Assembly: GCF_025699295.1 (NCBI RefSeq)
Contig: NZ_JAILWB010000007.1
Span: 62,001-126,000, forward strand
Length of the DNA: 64,000 bases
DNA from: Hydrogenophaga sp.
GTDB taxonomy: Bacteria; Pseudomonadota; Gammaproteobacteria; Burkholderiales; Burkholderiaceae_C
Direction: 5' to 3'
Below are positions 50,934 through 61,153 of this stretch, one piece after another (within the stretch, counting starts at the first letter, position 1; the number at the start of each line of letters is the position of its first letter). The notes beneath the pieces were generated by a model. That model worked only from the letters and a program-made list of their open reading frames with translations. It was not told the origin of the DNA and made no database searches. A program made the translations under genes and the position numbers.

Positions 50934-51536
50934 TCAGTCCAGCCCGAGTGCGTGGTACACGCGCAGCGCGGCCCAGGCGTCGTTGGCCGCGTAGATGAGC
51001 TGTGCTTCACTCAGGCGCGGGTTGGCCCAGTTCGAGGTGGCCGCCTTCTTCGATTTGATGAAGCGCCGGTTGAACAACACCGCCACCGCGCCTTTCACGC
51101 CCATGTCCTTGCGGTAGCCGCGCGCGCGGAACACGGCATTGAGCTCCATCACCGCGGCGGGCTCCACCGCCAGCTTGGCCACGATGCGCCGGGTGTCGTC
51201 GCCCAGCCCGAAACCAGCCTTGATGTGACCACCGTGCGCCAGCAGGGCTGCGACCTGGGCCCGGCAGTCCGGCTCGTGCAGCTGGAACACCCAGGCGCGT
51301 TCCAGTGTGGCCAGCTGCACGATGTGCGGCCCGTCGGACACCTGGTCCTTGTGAAAGGTGGGTTTGGACTCGGTGTCGAAGCCCCACACGGTGTGATCGA
51401 TCAGCGCCGCGCAGGCCTCGCGGGCCTGTGCGGCCGTGCTCACGAGCGAGATGCGATCGAGGTCCAGGCGCTCGAAGGGTTCAAGCAGGGCGATCTCGTC
51501 CTTGTCGGGCGTGGGGCGGTGTTCGCGCGCGTTCAT
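50934..51536 (-). CDS. 3'-5' exonuclease, RNase D-like DEDD fold
   Basis: 200 residues. ExoI: WGFDTESKPTFHKDQ with the D-x-E pair. ExoII: HIKAGFGLGDDTRRIVAKL with its Asp. ExoIII: LIYAANDAWAALRVYHALGL with the Y/N-D arrangement. A single DEDD catalytic domain without the HRDC domain of RNase D, similar to Werner-type and YhaM-like small exonucleases. It degrades DNA or RNA from the 3' end; substrate preference unknown. It is convergent with the DUF3820 gene. Confidence 0.87.
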   Translation of the reverse strand: MNAREHRPTPDKDEIALLEPFERLDLDRISLVSTAAQAREACAALIDHTVWGFDTESKPTFHKDQVSDGPHIVQLATLERAWVFQLHEPDCRAQVAALLAHGGHIKAGFGLGDDTRRIVAKLAVEPAAVMELNAVFRARGYRKDMGVKGAVAVLFNRRFIKSKKAATSNWANPRLSEAQLIYAANDAWAALRVYHALGLD

Positions 51537-51613
51537 GAGCGGCCGAGGATACCCCGGCGCGCATAATCGCGCCCTTCCTTTCCCGACTTCATGCCGCCCA
51601 CGCGCCCGATCCC

Positions 51614-51979
51614 ATGAGAAAAACCTTTGCCCTGACCCAGGAAGGTCGCCACCGCGACCGCGTGCTCGAGGCCGTGAAACACGAAATCCGCAAGTACCTC
51701 AAGCGCGAACGCCGCCGCGACCTGCCCGAGGGCGTCGATTTCCTGGACTTCGACTGCCGTCTCGGCGCGACGAAGGAGGCGGCCGAGGTCGTGCACCTCT
51801 CAGCGCTGATCGGCCAGCTCGACGCGATCGCGAAAGAAGGCGGCGAACAGGCCTATGTGGAAATCCTGGCCAAACCCGGGGTGCGCAGACCGAGGACCGA
51901 TACTGTCCGCGACCATCCGGCACAATCGTCCGATGCCCCAGACGACCTTGCCTCCGACGCCGAAAAATCCGCTGATTGA
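51614..51979 (+). CDS. DUF6172-family protein
   Basis: 121 residues. Core: [60 protein letters not shown] and [29 protein letters not shown]. This small conserved proteobacterial protein has been numbered as DUF6172. The last 30 residues are low in order. The 3' end overlaps the uvrB start by 47 bases in another frame. No known role. Confidence 0.82.
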   Translation: MRKTFALTQEGRHRDRVLEAVKHEIRKYLKRERRRDLPEGVDFLDFDCRLGATKEAAEVVHLSALIGQLDAIAKEGGEQAYVEILAKPGVRRPRTDTVRDHPAQSSDAPDDLASDAEKSAD

Positions 51980-54053
51980 AGGGGTGGGTGAAGCGCCCCC
52001 CGAGGGCGAATTCCTCAAGTTTCCCGGCTCACCTTTCGAGCTGTTCCTGCCGTACCCGCCCGCCGGCGACCAGCCCGAGGCGATCCGCCAGCTGGTGGAG
52101 GGGGTGAACGACGGCGAGGTGTTCCAGACCCTGCTGGGCGTGACCGGTTCGGGCAAGACCTTCACCATGGCCAACGTGATCGCCCGCCTGGGCCGCCCGG
52201 CCATCGTGTTCGCGCCCAACAAGACGCTGGCCGCGCAGCTCTACAGCGAATTCCGGGAGTTCTTTCCGAGGAACGCGGTCGAGTACTTCGTCAGCTACTA
52301 CGACTACTACCAGCCCGAGGCCTACGTGCCGCAGCGCGACCTGTTCATCGAGAAGGACAGCGCGATCAACGAGCACATCGAGCAGATGCGGCTCTCGTGC
52401 ACCAAAAGCATCCTGGAGCGGCGCGACGTGGTCATCGTCGCCACCGTCTCGGCCATCTACGGCATCGGCAAGCCCGAGAGCTACCACCAGATGGTGATGA
52501 CGCTGCGCACCGGCGACAAGATCGGCCAGCGCGACCTCATCGCGCAACTGGTGCGCATGCAGTACGCGCGCAACGAGCAGGACTTCTCGCGCGGCAAGTT
52601 TCGCGTGCGCGGCGACACCATTGACGTGTTCCCGGCCGAGCATTCCGAGATGGCGATCCGCATCGAGCTGTTCGACGACGAGGTCGAGACGCTGCAGTTG
52701 TTCGACCCGCTCACCGGCAAGGTGCGTCAGAAGATCCCGCGATTCACCGTCTACCCCAGCAGCCACTACGTGACGCCACGCGAACAGGTGTTGCAGGCGG
52801 TGGAGGCGATCAAGCTGGAGCTGTCCGACCGCCTCAAGGAACTGGTGAGTGCAGGCAAGCTGGTGGAAGCCCAGCGGCTGGAGCAGCGCACCCGCTTTGA
52901 CCTGGAAATGCTCAGCGAGGTCGGCCACTGCAAGGGCATCGAGAACTACTCGCGCCACCTGGCCGGCAGCGCGCCTGGGGAGCCACCGTCGACACTCACC
53001 GACTACCTGCCAAGGGACGCGGTGATGTTCCTGGACGAGAGCCACGTGCTCATGGGCCAGTTCGGCGGGATGTACAACGGCGACCGCGCGCGCAAGACCA
53101 CGCTGGTGGAGTACGGTTTTCGCCTGCCCAGTGCGCTGGACAACCGGCCCCTGAAGCTCGAGGAATTCGAGCAGCGCATGCGCCAGGTGGTGTTCGTCTC
53201 GGCCACGCCGGCCGACTACGAGAAGACCCATTCCGGCCAGGTGGTGGAGCAGCTGGTGCGCCCGACCGGCCTGGTCGATCCTGAACTGGAGGTGCGCCCT
53301 GCAGTGCACCAGGTGGACGACGTGCTCCAGGAGATCCGCGTTCGCGTCGAGAAGAACGAGCGCGTGCTCATCACCACGCTGACCAAGCGCATGGCCGAGC
53401 AGCTCACCGACTACCTGACCGAAAACGGCGTGAAGGTGCGCTATCTGCACAGCGATGTCGACACTGTGGAGCGGGTCGAAATCATCCGCGACCTGCGTCT
53501 GGGCGCGTTCGACGTGCTGGTGGGCATCAATCTGCTGCGCGAGGGCCTGGACATCCCCGAGGTGTCGCTGGTGGCCATCCTGGACGCCGACAAGGAAGGC
53601 TTCCTGCGCTCCGAGCGCAGCCTGATCCAGACCATCGGGCGCGCCGCGCGCAACCTCAACGGCCGCGCCATCCTCTACGCTGACCGGGTCACCGACTCGA
53701 TGAAGAGGGCGATGGACGAAACCCTGCGGCGGCGCGACAGGCAGGTCGCCCACAACCTGGCCATGGGGATCGAGCCGCGCAGCATCAACAAGCGCATCAA
53801 AGACCTGATCGACGGTGTCTACAGCGAGAAGGCGGGCAAGGAGGCCGACCGCCTGGCCGCCGAGAGCGCGCACCGCGCCAGCATCGAGGAGATGAGCGAG
53901 AAGGACGTGGCGCGCGAGATCAAGCGGCTGGAAAAGCTCATGCTGGAACACGCGCGCAACTTGGAGTTCGAGAAGGCCGCTGGCGTGCGCGATCAGCTGG
54001 CCCGGCTCAAGGCCCAGGTGTTCGGGGCGCCGGGCACCGACAGCCTGGTCTGA
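51933..54053 (+). CDS. uvrB: Excinuclease ABC subunit B
   Basis: 706 residues from ATG 51933 ([20 protein letters not shown]). Walker [17 protein letters not shown], the damage-probing beta-hairpin region [25 protein letters not shown] Walker B ([20 protein letters not shown]), helicase motif [20 protein letters not shown] and a C-terminal UVR domain ([20 protein letters not shown]) that binds UvrC. UvrB loads onto damaged DNA with UvrA and recruits UvrC for nucleotide-excision repair. It overlaps the DUF6172 gene. Confidence 0.97.
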   Translation: MPQTTLPPTPKNPLIEGVGEAPPEGEFLKFPGSPFELFLPYPPAGDQPEAIRQLVEGVNDGEVFQTLLGVTGSGKTFTMANVIARLGRPAIVFAPNKTLAAQLYSEFREFFPRNAVEYFVSYYDYYQPEAYVPQRDLFIEKDSAINEHIEQMRLSCTKSILERRDVVIVATVSAIYGIGKPESYHQMVMTLRTGDKIGQRDLIAQLVRMQYARNEQDFSRGKFRVRGDTIDVFPAEHSEMAIRIELFDDEVETLQLFDPLTGKVRQKIPRFTVYPSSHYVTPREQVLQAVEAIKLELSDRLKELVSAGKLVEAQRLEQRTRFDLEMLSEVGHCKGIENYSRHLAGSAPGEPPSTLTDYLPRDAVMFLDESHVLMGQFGGMYNGDRARKTTLVEYGFRLPSALDNRPLKLEEFEQRMRQVVFVSATPADYEKTHSGQVVEQLVRPTGLVDPELEVRPAVHQVDDVLQEIRVRVEKNERVLITTLTKRMAEQLTDYLTENGVKVRYLHSDVDTVERVEIIRDLRLGAFDVLVGINLLREGLDIPEVSLVAILDADKEGFLRSERSLIQTIGRAARNLNGRAILYADRVTDSMKRAMDETLRRRDRQVAHNLAMGIEPRSINKRIKDLIDGVYSEKAGKEADRLAAESAHRASIEEMSEKDVAREIKRLEKLMLEHARNLEFEKAAGVRDQLARLKAQVFGAPGTDSLV

Positions 54054-54134
54054 GCGACCCCGGCCGGGCGATACCCTGCCGGGGTTGGGCAGGGTAAACC
54101 AGTAAGATGCCGAGCAAATCACTGGGGCTTCGGG

Positions 54135-54160
54135 TATACTCGACGAAAACAGTCGGGAAA
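54135..54160 (+). promoter_or_regulatory. iscR promoter -10 with IscR type 1 box
   Basis: TATACT (54135-54140) is a good -10. It overlaps ATACTCGACGAAAACAGTCG (54136-54155) plus the following GGAAA, matching the type 1 IscR consensus ATASYYGACTRWWWYAGTCRRSTAT at most positions. Cluster-loaded IscR represses its own operon from such sites. About 115 bases of leader separate it from the start codon, and the upstream -35 is weak. Confidence 0.75.
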
Positions 54161-54275
54161 GCCTTCGGCAAACAGATCCGCAACGGATCGGGGCGGGTGG
54201 AGAAGGGGGTTTACCGGGTTTGTTGCCCGTTGGACCATGCCACGACAGTCAAGCCAACACTTCAAGGAGCTTGAG

Positions 54276-54812
54276 ATGCGCCTCACGACCAAAGGCCGCT
54301 TTGCGGTCACCGCCATGATCGATCTGGCCCTGCGCCAGAACAACGGTCCCGTCACGCTCGCGGCTATCAGCCAGCGTCAGCAGATTTCTTTGTCCTATCT
54401 GGAGCAGCTGTTCGGCAAGCTGCGTCGCCACGAACTGGTCGAATCCACCCGCGGCCCCGGTGGCGGCTACACGCTGGGCCGCAAGGCCGCCGAGATCACG
54501 GTGGCCGACATCATCGTCTCGGTGGACGAGCCGATCGATGCCACCCAGTGCGGCGGCAAGGAAAACTGCCTGGGCGACGGCCACCGCTGCATGACCCATG
54601 AACTCTGGGCCCAGCTCAATGCCCGGATGGTCGATTTCCTGGACTCGGTGTCCCTGCAGTCGCTGGTGGACGAGCAGCTCGCCAAGGGGGTTGTGGTGGA
54701 AAACGCGCCCCTGATCAAGCGCGCGATCTCCAGCGCGCCGGTGGTCAAGCCGATCCGCGTGAACGCACCCAATTCGGTCTTTGCCCTCGGAGGCGCCGCG
54801 TTCTCGAAATGA
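54276..54812 (+). CDS. iscR: Fe-S cluster regulator IscR
   Basis: 178 residues from ATG 54276 with AAGGAG upstream. Rrf2-family winged helix: MRLTTKGRFAVTAMIDLALR, ISQRQQISLSYLEQLFGKLR and RGPGGGYTLGRKAAEITVAD. Three Cys in TQCGGKENCLGDGHRCMTHE ligate the [2Fe-2S] cluster. Loaded IscR represses the isc operon; apo-IscR activates other genes. First gene of the operon. Confidence 0.96.
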   Translation: MRLTTKGRFAVTAMIDLALRQNNGPVTLAAISQRQQISLSYLEQLFGKLRRHELVESTRGPGGGYTLGRKAAEITVADIIVSVDEPIDATQCGGKENCLGDGHRCMTHELWAQLNARMVDFLDSVSLQSLVDEQLAKGVVVENAPLIKRAISSAPVVKPIRVNAPNSVFALGGAAFSK

Positions 54813-54883
54813 CACCGGCCTGACCGGGGCATACGGCCCCGCTGTTGCCTCTTTCCACAGACAAGCCCACGAACCGTCCTTCC

Positions 54884-56101
54884 ATGAGCACTCCGCACTT
54901 TCCCATCTACATGGACTACAGCGCCACCAACCCCTGCGATCCGCGGGTGGTGGACGCCATGATTCCCTGGTTGCGCGAACACTTCGGCAACCCGGCCTCG
55001 CGCAGCCATGCCTGGGGCTGGGAGGCGGAAAAAGCCGTGGAGACCGCGCGCGAGCAGGTCGCCGCCCTGATCGGTGCCGATCCGCGCGAAATCGTCTGGA
55101 CCAGCGGCGCAACCGAGTCGAACAATCTCGCTCTCAAGGGCGCGGCCCATTTCTACAAGACCAAGGGCAAGCACCTCATCACCGTCAAGACCGAACACAA
55201 GGCCGTGCTCGACACCATGCGCGAGCTCGAACGCCAGGGTTTTGAGGTCACCTATCTCGACGTGCAGGCCGATGGCATGGTCGATCTGGATGTCTTCAAG
55301 GCCGCGATCCGCCCCGACACCATCCTGGCTTCGGTCATGTTCGTGAACAACGAGATCGGCGTCATCCAGGACATCGCCGCCATCGGTGCGGTCTGCCGCG
55401 AAAAGGGCGTGATCTTCCATGTCGACGCCGCGCAGGCCACGGGCCGGGTCGACATCGACCTGCAGGCGCTGCCGGTCGACCTGATGAGCCTGACTTCGCA
55501 CAAGACCTATGGTCCCAAGGGCATTGGCGCCCTGTACGTGCGCCGCAAGCCACGCATCCGCATCGAGGCGCAGATGCACGGCGGTGGCCACGAGCGCGGC
55601 ATGCGCTCGGGAACCCTGCCCACGCACCAGATCGTGGGCATGGGCGAGGCCTACCGCATTGCCAAGGCCGAGATGCACGACGAAAACGTCCGCATCCGCG
55701 CGCTGCACGACCGCATGGTCGCTGGGCTCAAGGATGTGGAAGAAGTGTTCATCAACGGCCATGAGACGCAGCGCGTGCCGCACAACCTCAACATGAGCTT
55801 CAACTACGTCGAAGGCGAGTCGCTCATCATGGGCATCAAGGGCCTGGCGGTGTCGTCGGGTTCGGCCTGCACCTCGGCCAGCCTGGAGCCCAGCTACGTG
55901 CTGCGCGCCCTGGGCCGCAGCGACGAGCTCGCGCACAGCAGCCTGCGCATGACCATCGGTCGCTGGACGACCGAGGAAGAAATCGACTACGCGGTCTCCA
56001 CGATCAAGGAGAACGTGGCCAAGCTGCGCGAGCTGTCCCCGCTGTGGGAGATGTTCAAAGATGGTATTGACCTGTCCACCATCCAGTGGTCAGCGCATTG
56101 A
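54884..56101 (+). CDS. iscS: Cysteine desulfurase IscS
   Basis: 405 residues from ATG 54884. PLP-dependent class V aminotransferase fold: [20 protein letters not shown], the PLP Lys in [18 protein letters not shown] and the mobile active-site Cys in [20 protein letters not shown]. IscS takes sulfur from cysteine and passes a persulfide to IscU, and also feeds tRNA thiolation. Follows iscR by 71 bases. Confidence 0.97.
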   Translation: MSTPHFPIYMDYSATNPCDPRVVDAMIPWLREHFGNPASRSHAWGWEAEKAVETAREQVAALIGADPREIVWTSGATESNNLALKGAAHFYKTKGKHLITVKTEHKAVLDTMRELERQGFEVTYLDVQADGMVDLDVFKAAIRPDTILASVMFVNNEIGVIQDIAAIGAVCREKGVIFHVDAAQATGRVDIDLQALPVDLMSLTSHKTYGPKGIGALYVRRKPRIRIEAQMHGGGHERGMRSGTLPTHQIVGMGEAYRIAKAEMHDENVRIRALHDRMVAGLKDVEEVFINGHETQRVPHNLNMSFNYVEGESLIMGIKGLAVSSGSACTSASLEPSYVLRALGRSDELAHSSLRMTIGRWTTEEEIDYAVSTIKENVAKLRELSPLWEMFKDGIDLSTIQWSAH

Positions 56102-56113
56102 AGGAGAAACACC

Positions 56114-56500
56114 ATGGCTTATTCTGAAAAAGTTGTTGACCACTACGAAAACCCGCGCAACGTCGGCTCCTTTGAAAAGGGCGACGACTCGGTGGGTACC
56201 GGCATGGTGGGCGCGCCCGCCTGCGGCGACGTGATGAAGCTGCAGATCAAGGTCAATCCCGCTACAGGCGTGATCGAGGACGCGCGCTTCAAGACCTACG
56301 GTTGCGGCTCGGCGATCGCCTCGTCGTCGCTGGTGACCGAGTGGGTCAAGGGCAAGACGCTGGACCAGGCCGCCGCGCTCAAGAACAGCCAGATTGCCGA
56401 AGAGCTGGCCTTGCCCCCGGTGAAGATCCACTGCTCGATCCTGGCCGAGGACGCCATCAAGGCCGCGGTGGACGACTACCGCAAGAAACACGTGAACTGA
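56114..56500 (+). CDS. iscU: Fe-S cluster scaffold IscU
   Basis: 128 residues. [20 protein letters not shown] is the IscU signature. The three cluster Cys occur in [25 protein letters not shown] and [14 protein letters not shown], and the HscA-binding motif LPPVK is present. New [2Fe-2S] clusters assemble here before transfer by HscB/HscA. It has a strong ribosome site (GGAGAAACACC) 12 bases after iscS. Confidence 0.97.
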   Translation: MAYSEKVVDHYENPRNVGSFEKGDDSVGTGMVGAPACGDVMKLQIKVNPATGVIEDARFKTYGCGSAIASSSLVTEWVKGKTLDQAAALKNSQIAEELALPPVKIHCSILAEDAIKAAVDDYRKKHVN

Positions 56501-56505
56501 TTCCG

Positions 56506-56829
56506 ATGGCCATCTCGATCTCAGAAGCCGCCGCAAGGCACGTCAACCGCTACATCGCCAAGCGCGGCAAAGGCGTGGGTGTGCGCCTGGGCGTGAAGAC
56601 CACGGGTTGTTCCGGCATGGCCTACAAGCTGGAATATGCCGACGAGATCGCCCCGGAAGACGTGGTGTTCGAGGACAACGGCGTGAAGGTGCTGGTCGAT
56701 CCCAAGAGCCTGGCCTACATCGACGGCACCCAGCTCGACTTCGTGCGCGAAGGCCTGAATGAAGGCTTTCGCTTCAACAACCCGAACGAGCGCGACCGTT
56801 GCGGTTGCGGCGAGAGCTTCAGGATCTGA
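56506..56829 (+). CDS. iscA: A-type Fe-S carrier IscA
   Basis: 107 residues from ATG 56506. Cys35 in [16 protein letters not shown] and the C-terminal pair in [12 protein letters not shown] form the A-type metal-binding set. Fold landmarks [20 protein letters not shown] and [18 protein letters not shown]. IscA accepts clusters or iron and passes them to apo-proteins, especially [4Fe-4S] targets. Five bases after iscU. Confidence 0.96.
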   Translation: MAISISEAAARHVNRYIAKRGKGVGVRLGVKTTGCSGMAYKLEYADEIAPEDVVFEDNGVKVLVDPKSLAYIDGTQLDFVREGLNEGFRFNNPNERDRCGCGESFRI

Positions 56830-56890
56830 TGCCCCTGCGTTCACCCATCGAGCCGCCCGTGCTGTCCAGCGCCGGCGGTTTTTGCTTTCC

Positions 56891-57415
56891 ATGACTCTGA
56901 ACCTGCAATCGAACGACTTCGAGATCTTCGGGTTGAACCCGCTGTTCGCGCTGGACCGCGCCGCGCTCGATGCGCGCTGGAAAGACCTGCAGCGCGAGGC
57001 CCACCCGGACCGTTTTGCCACCGCCGACGCGCAGGCCCAGCGCCAGGCCATGCAGTGGTCGGTGCGCATCAACGAGGCCTATCAGCGCCTGAAGGACCCG
57101 CTCAAACGCGCGGCCTACCTGTGCGAGCTCCATGGCGCGCCCATCGAGGCCGAGAACAACACCGCCATGCCGAAGGCCTTCCTCATGCAGCAGATGCAGT
57201 GGCGCGAGGAGCTCGAAGAGGCCGACAGCCTAGCCGATCTGGAGCGCATGGCCGATGAGGTGGCCGCCGCGCGGCGCACGATGCTGCAGGAACTGCAGAC
57301 CACCGCCGATGATTTGCGCGACTGGCCGGCGCTGGCGCAACAGGTCAGAGCCCTTATGTTCGTTGAGCGCTTTGCCCGCGATGTGGAGAGTCGCGTCGAT
57401 CTGCTGGGACAATAG
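56891..57415 (+). CDS. hscB: Co-chaperone HscB
   Basis: 174 residues from ATG 56891. N-terminal J-domain with the HPD motif (LQREAHPDRFATADAQ) and RLKDPLKRAAYLCELHG, then the C-terminal three-helix bundle that binds IscU (MPKAFLMQQMQWREELEEAD). HscB brings IscU to HscA and stimulates its ATPase. Lies 61 bases after iscA in the operon. Confidence 0.95.
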   Translation: MTLNLQSNDFEIFGLNPLFALDRAALDARWKDLQREAHPDRFATADAQAQRQAMQWSVRINEAYQRLKDPLKRAAYLCELHGAPIEAENNTAMPKAFLMQQMQWREELEEADSLADLERMADEVAAARRTMLQELQTTADDLRDWPALAQQVRALMFVERFARDVESRVDLLGQ

Positions 57416-57457
57416 CCGGTTCCCGCATTTGTTTTTTGATGAGACCGTTGACGACCC

Positions 57458-59329
<1,872 letters not shown>

Positions 59330-59338
59330 AACGCCCCC

Positions 59339-59677
59339 ATGCCCACGATCAAGATCCTGCCCCATCCCGAATACTGCCCCCAGGGTGCGAGCGTCACTGC
59401 ACCCACGGGCACCTCGATCTGCGAAGCGCTGCTCGACAACCAGATCAACATCGAGCACGCCTGCGACATGAGCGCGGCCTGCACCACCTGCCACGTGATC
59501 GTGCGCGAGGGCTTCAACAGCCTGAACGAACTCGACGAAACCGAGGAAGACCTGCTGGACCGCGCCTGGGGCCTGGAGCCGAACTCGCGCCTGTCGTGCC
59601 AGGCCATCCTGGCGCAGGCGGACGTGACGGTTGAAATACCGAAGTACTCGATCAACCACGCCAAGGAAAACCACTGA
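59339..59677 (+). CDS. fdx: ISC-type [2Fe-2S] ferredoxin
   Basis: 112 residues. The adrenodoxin-like cluster motif is C-x5-C-x2-C in EHACDMSAACTTCHVIVREG, with the fourth Cys in SRLSCQAILAQ. N-terminal strand TIKILPHPEYCPQGASVTAP. It supplies electrons to the isc machinery. Last gene of isc; the stop overlaps the dnaQ start. No iscX follows. Confidence 0.95.
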   Translation: MPTIKILPHPEYCPQGASVTAPTGTSICEALLDNQINIEHACDMSAACTTCHVIVREGFNSLNELDETEEDLLDRAWGLEPNSRLSCQAILAQADVTVEIPKYSINHAKENH

Positions 59678-60384
59678 TGCGCCAGATCGTCCTCGACACC
59701 GAAACCACCGGCCTGTCGGCCGAGAACGGCGACCGCATCATCGAGATCGGCTGCGTGGAGTTGCTCAACCGCAAGCTCACCGGCAACAACCTGCACTTCT
59801 ACGTCAACCCCGAGCGCGACAGCCACGAGGACGCGCTCAAGGTCCACGGCATCAGCAACGAGTTCCTGCGCGACAAGCCGAAGTTCGCCGAGATCGCCGA
59901 CGAACTGCTCGACTACCTGCGCGATGCCGAACTGATCATCCACAACGCGCCGTTCGACATCGGCTTCCTCAACAAGGAGCTGGAGCGGCTCGGCCGCGCG
60001 CCCATCAAGACCGTGATCGGCCAGGTGACCGACAGCCTGGTGATGGCCAAGGAAATGTTCCCCGGCAAGCGCAATGGTCTGGACGCCCTGTGCGACCGCC
60101 TGGGCGTGGACAACTCGGGCCGCACGCTGCACGGCGCGCTGCTCGACGCCGAGCTGCTGGCCGATGTCTACATCAACATGACGCGTGGACAGGACGCGCT
60201 GCTCATGGACCTGGGCGACGCGCCCGGCGAGAACGGCCAGGTCGAAGCCATCGACCTCAGCCGCTTCGAGCTGCCGGTGCTGCGCGCCAACGAACAGGAA
60301 GCCCAGGCGCACGAAGGTGTGCTGGCGGATCTGGACAAGGCCAGCAAGGGCAAAACCGTGTGGCGCGCGCTGCAGGCGGCCTGA
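59677..60384 (+). CDS. dnaQ: DNA polymerase III epsilon subunit (proofreading exonuclease)
   Basis: 235 residues. DEDDh exonuclease motifs: IVLDTETTGLSAENGDRIIE (ExoI), LIIHNAPFDIGFLNKELERL (ExoII) and LHGALLDAELLADVYINMT with catalytic His and Asp (ExoIII). A C-terminal tail after residue 190 resembles the alpha-binding tail. It removes misincorporated 3' nucleotides during replication. Overlap with fdx by one base suggests cotranscription; tRNA-Val follows. Confidence 0.95.
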   Translation: MRQIVLDTETTGLSAENGDRIIEIGCVELLNRKLTGNNLHFYVNPERDSHEDALKVHGISNEFLRDKPKFAEIADELLDYLRDAELIIHNAPFDIGFLNKELERLGRAPIKTVIGQVTDSLVMAKEMFPGKRNGLDALCDRLGVDNSGRTLHGALLDAELLADVYINMTRGQDALLMDLGDAPGENGQVEAIDLSRFELPVLRANEQEAQAHEGVLADLDKASKGKTVWRALQAA

Positions 60385-60402
60385 AACGGGGCAAAATCTG
60401 GC

Positions 60403-60408
60403 TATAAT
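60403..60408 (+). promoter_or_regulatory. Promoter -10 of tRNA-Val
   Basis: A consensus TATAAT sits 33 bases before the tRNA. The -35 is weak (CCTGAA at a 17-base spacer), but a perfect -10 within 20 bases after the dnaQ stop fits a strong, growth-regulated tRNA promoter. Confidence 0.6.
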
Positions 60409-60440
60409 CTGAGGCTTCCGAGAGATCGGCCAGATCAATC

Positions 60441-60515
60441 GGGCGGTTAGCTCAGTGGTAGAGCACTGCCTTCACACGGCAGGGGTCGCAGGTTCGAACC
60501 CTGCACCGCCCACCA
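60441..60515 (+). tRNA. tRNA-Val (anticodon CAC)
   Basis: 75 nt with encoded CCA. The acceptor stem pairs GGGCGGT with ACCGCCC. The D-arm is GCTC-AGTGGTA-GAGC. The anticodon stem is CTGCC/GGCAG with loop TTCACAC (anticodon CAC, reading GUG). The T-arm is GCAGG-TTCGAAC-CCTGC. All canonical features are present. tRNA-Val genes are common integration sites for islands. Confidence 0.97.
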
Positions 60516-60533
60516 AAAATAGCGTTACAGATC

Positions 60534-60569
60534 AAGGCCTTACGAGAAATCGTAAGGCCTTTTTCTTTT
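60534..60569 (+). terminator. Intrinsic terminator after tRNA-Val
   Basis: AAGGCCTTACGA (60534-60545) pairs perfectly with TCGTAAGGCCTT (60550-60561) around a GAAA loop, followed by a T-rich tail. A 12-bp stem plus the T-run is a textbook rho-independent terminator. The stem symmetry allows it to work in both directions. Confidence 0.93.
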
Positions 60570-60949
60570 CTTCGGTGAGCTGGACTCCGACTGGGACTCC
60601 GTGAGGGTTTAACGCTCTTTTTCAAACCTCCCGCGCCGCGCGGCGTTGATCGGTTGGCGGCGCCACTTCCAGGTCCTGGGGCAGGCGTCCACGACGCTGA
60701 CTTCGCTTGGGGCATTTCGGCTCGGTCACGTTTTACTGGCGCATGCCTGACACCCTGGTGGCTAGGCTGATCTCTCGGATGAACTACCCAGCGCTCTGGT
60801 GCGTTCGCCTAAGTTTGGCCAATATGCCCACGTTATTCAATCCTGGCCCCTTGCTCAGCCATTGAGCAGGGCAGTGTCTACACATGTAACAGATATGCTC
60901 TGTATTGCCCCTTACAGGCCATTCAGTATCGGGTAATTGTCAACAGGCA
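60570..60949. other. Intergenic stretch at the island boundary
   Basis: About 380 bases with no convincing gene. The G+C content looks lower than in the isc region. It holds a tandem GGACTCCG pair near 60583-60600 and a short hairpin TGCTCA-GCCAT-TGAGCA (60852-60868, without a T-run). I see no integrase or clear attachment repeat of the tRNA end inside it. It may be remnant DNA from integration. Confidence 0.5.
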
Positions 60950-61102
60950 TCAGTTCGAACGCTCGGCATTGGCGCGTTGGGCGGCTTCGTACTGGGCGGC
61001 GGTTAGGCGATGGGCGACGGTCATGGGGGCGATCCCGAGAGTGGGTGAGACCCTCATCAGGCCGCTGTCGGGCTCTAGAACCAAGACCGCGTGGTCTTGC
61101 AT
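60950..61102 (-). CDS. Possible small protein divergent from the helicase gene
   Basis: 50 residues from ATG 61102 (MQDHAVLVLEPDSGLMRVSP, ending YEAAQRANAERSN). No family recognised. Composition is protein-like and it is transcribed away from the helicase gene, sharing the promoter region at 61097-61126. It could be a genuine small island protein or the tail of a decayed gene. Confidence 0.35.
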   Translation of the reverse strand: MQDHAVLVLEPDSGLMRVSPTLGIAPMTVAHRLTAAQYEAAQRANAERSN

Positions 61103-61126
61103 TCCAGATATATCGTGTGATATAAA
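61097..61126 (+). promoter_or_regulatory. Promoter with palindromic operator before the SNF2 helicase
   Basis: TTGCAT (61097-61102), an 18-base spacer and TATAAA (61121-61126) form a promoter 28 bases before the start codon. The dyad TATATC-GTGT-GATATA (61109-61124) covers the spacer and -10. Because the protein begins with an HTH domain, autorepression through this dyad is plausible. Confidence 0.55.
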
Positions 61127-61153
61127 CAGGCCTACAGAGCACACGAGCAAACC

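Noticed and set aside
54058..54084. Hairpin CCCCGGC/GCCGGGG after uvrB as a terminator
   Set aside because: The loop is 13 bases and no T-run follows, so evidence for intrinsic termination is too weak.
60452..60715. Minus-strand open frame ending GGRCRVRTCDPCRVKAVLYH
   Set aside because: The C-terminal part is simply the tRNA-Val gene read backwards; this peptide recurs as a false protein wherever such tRNAs occur.
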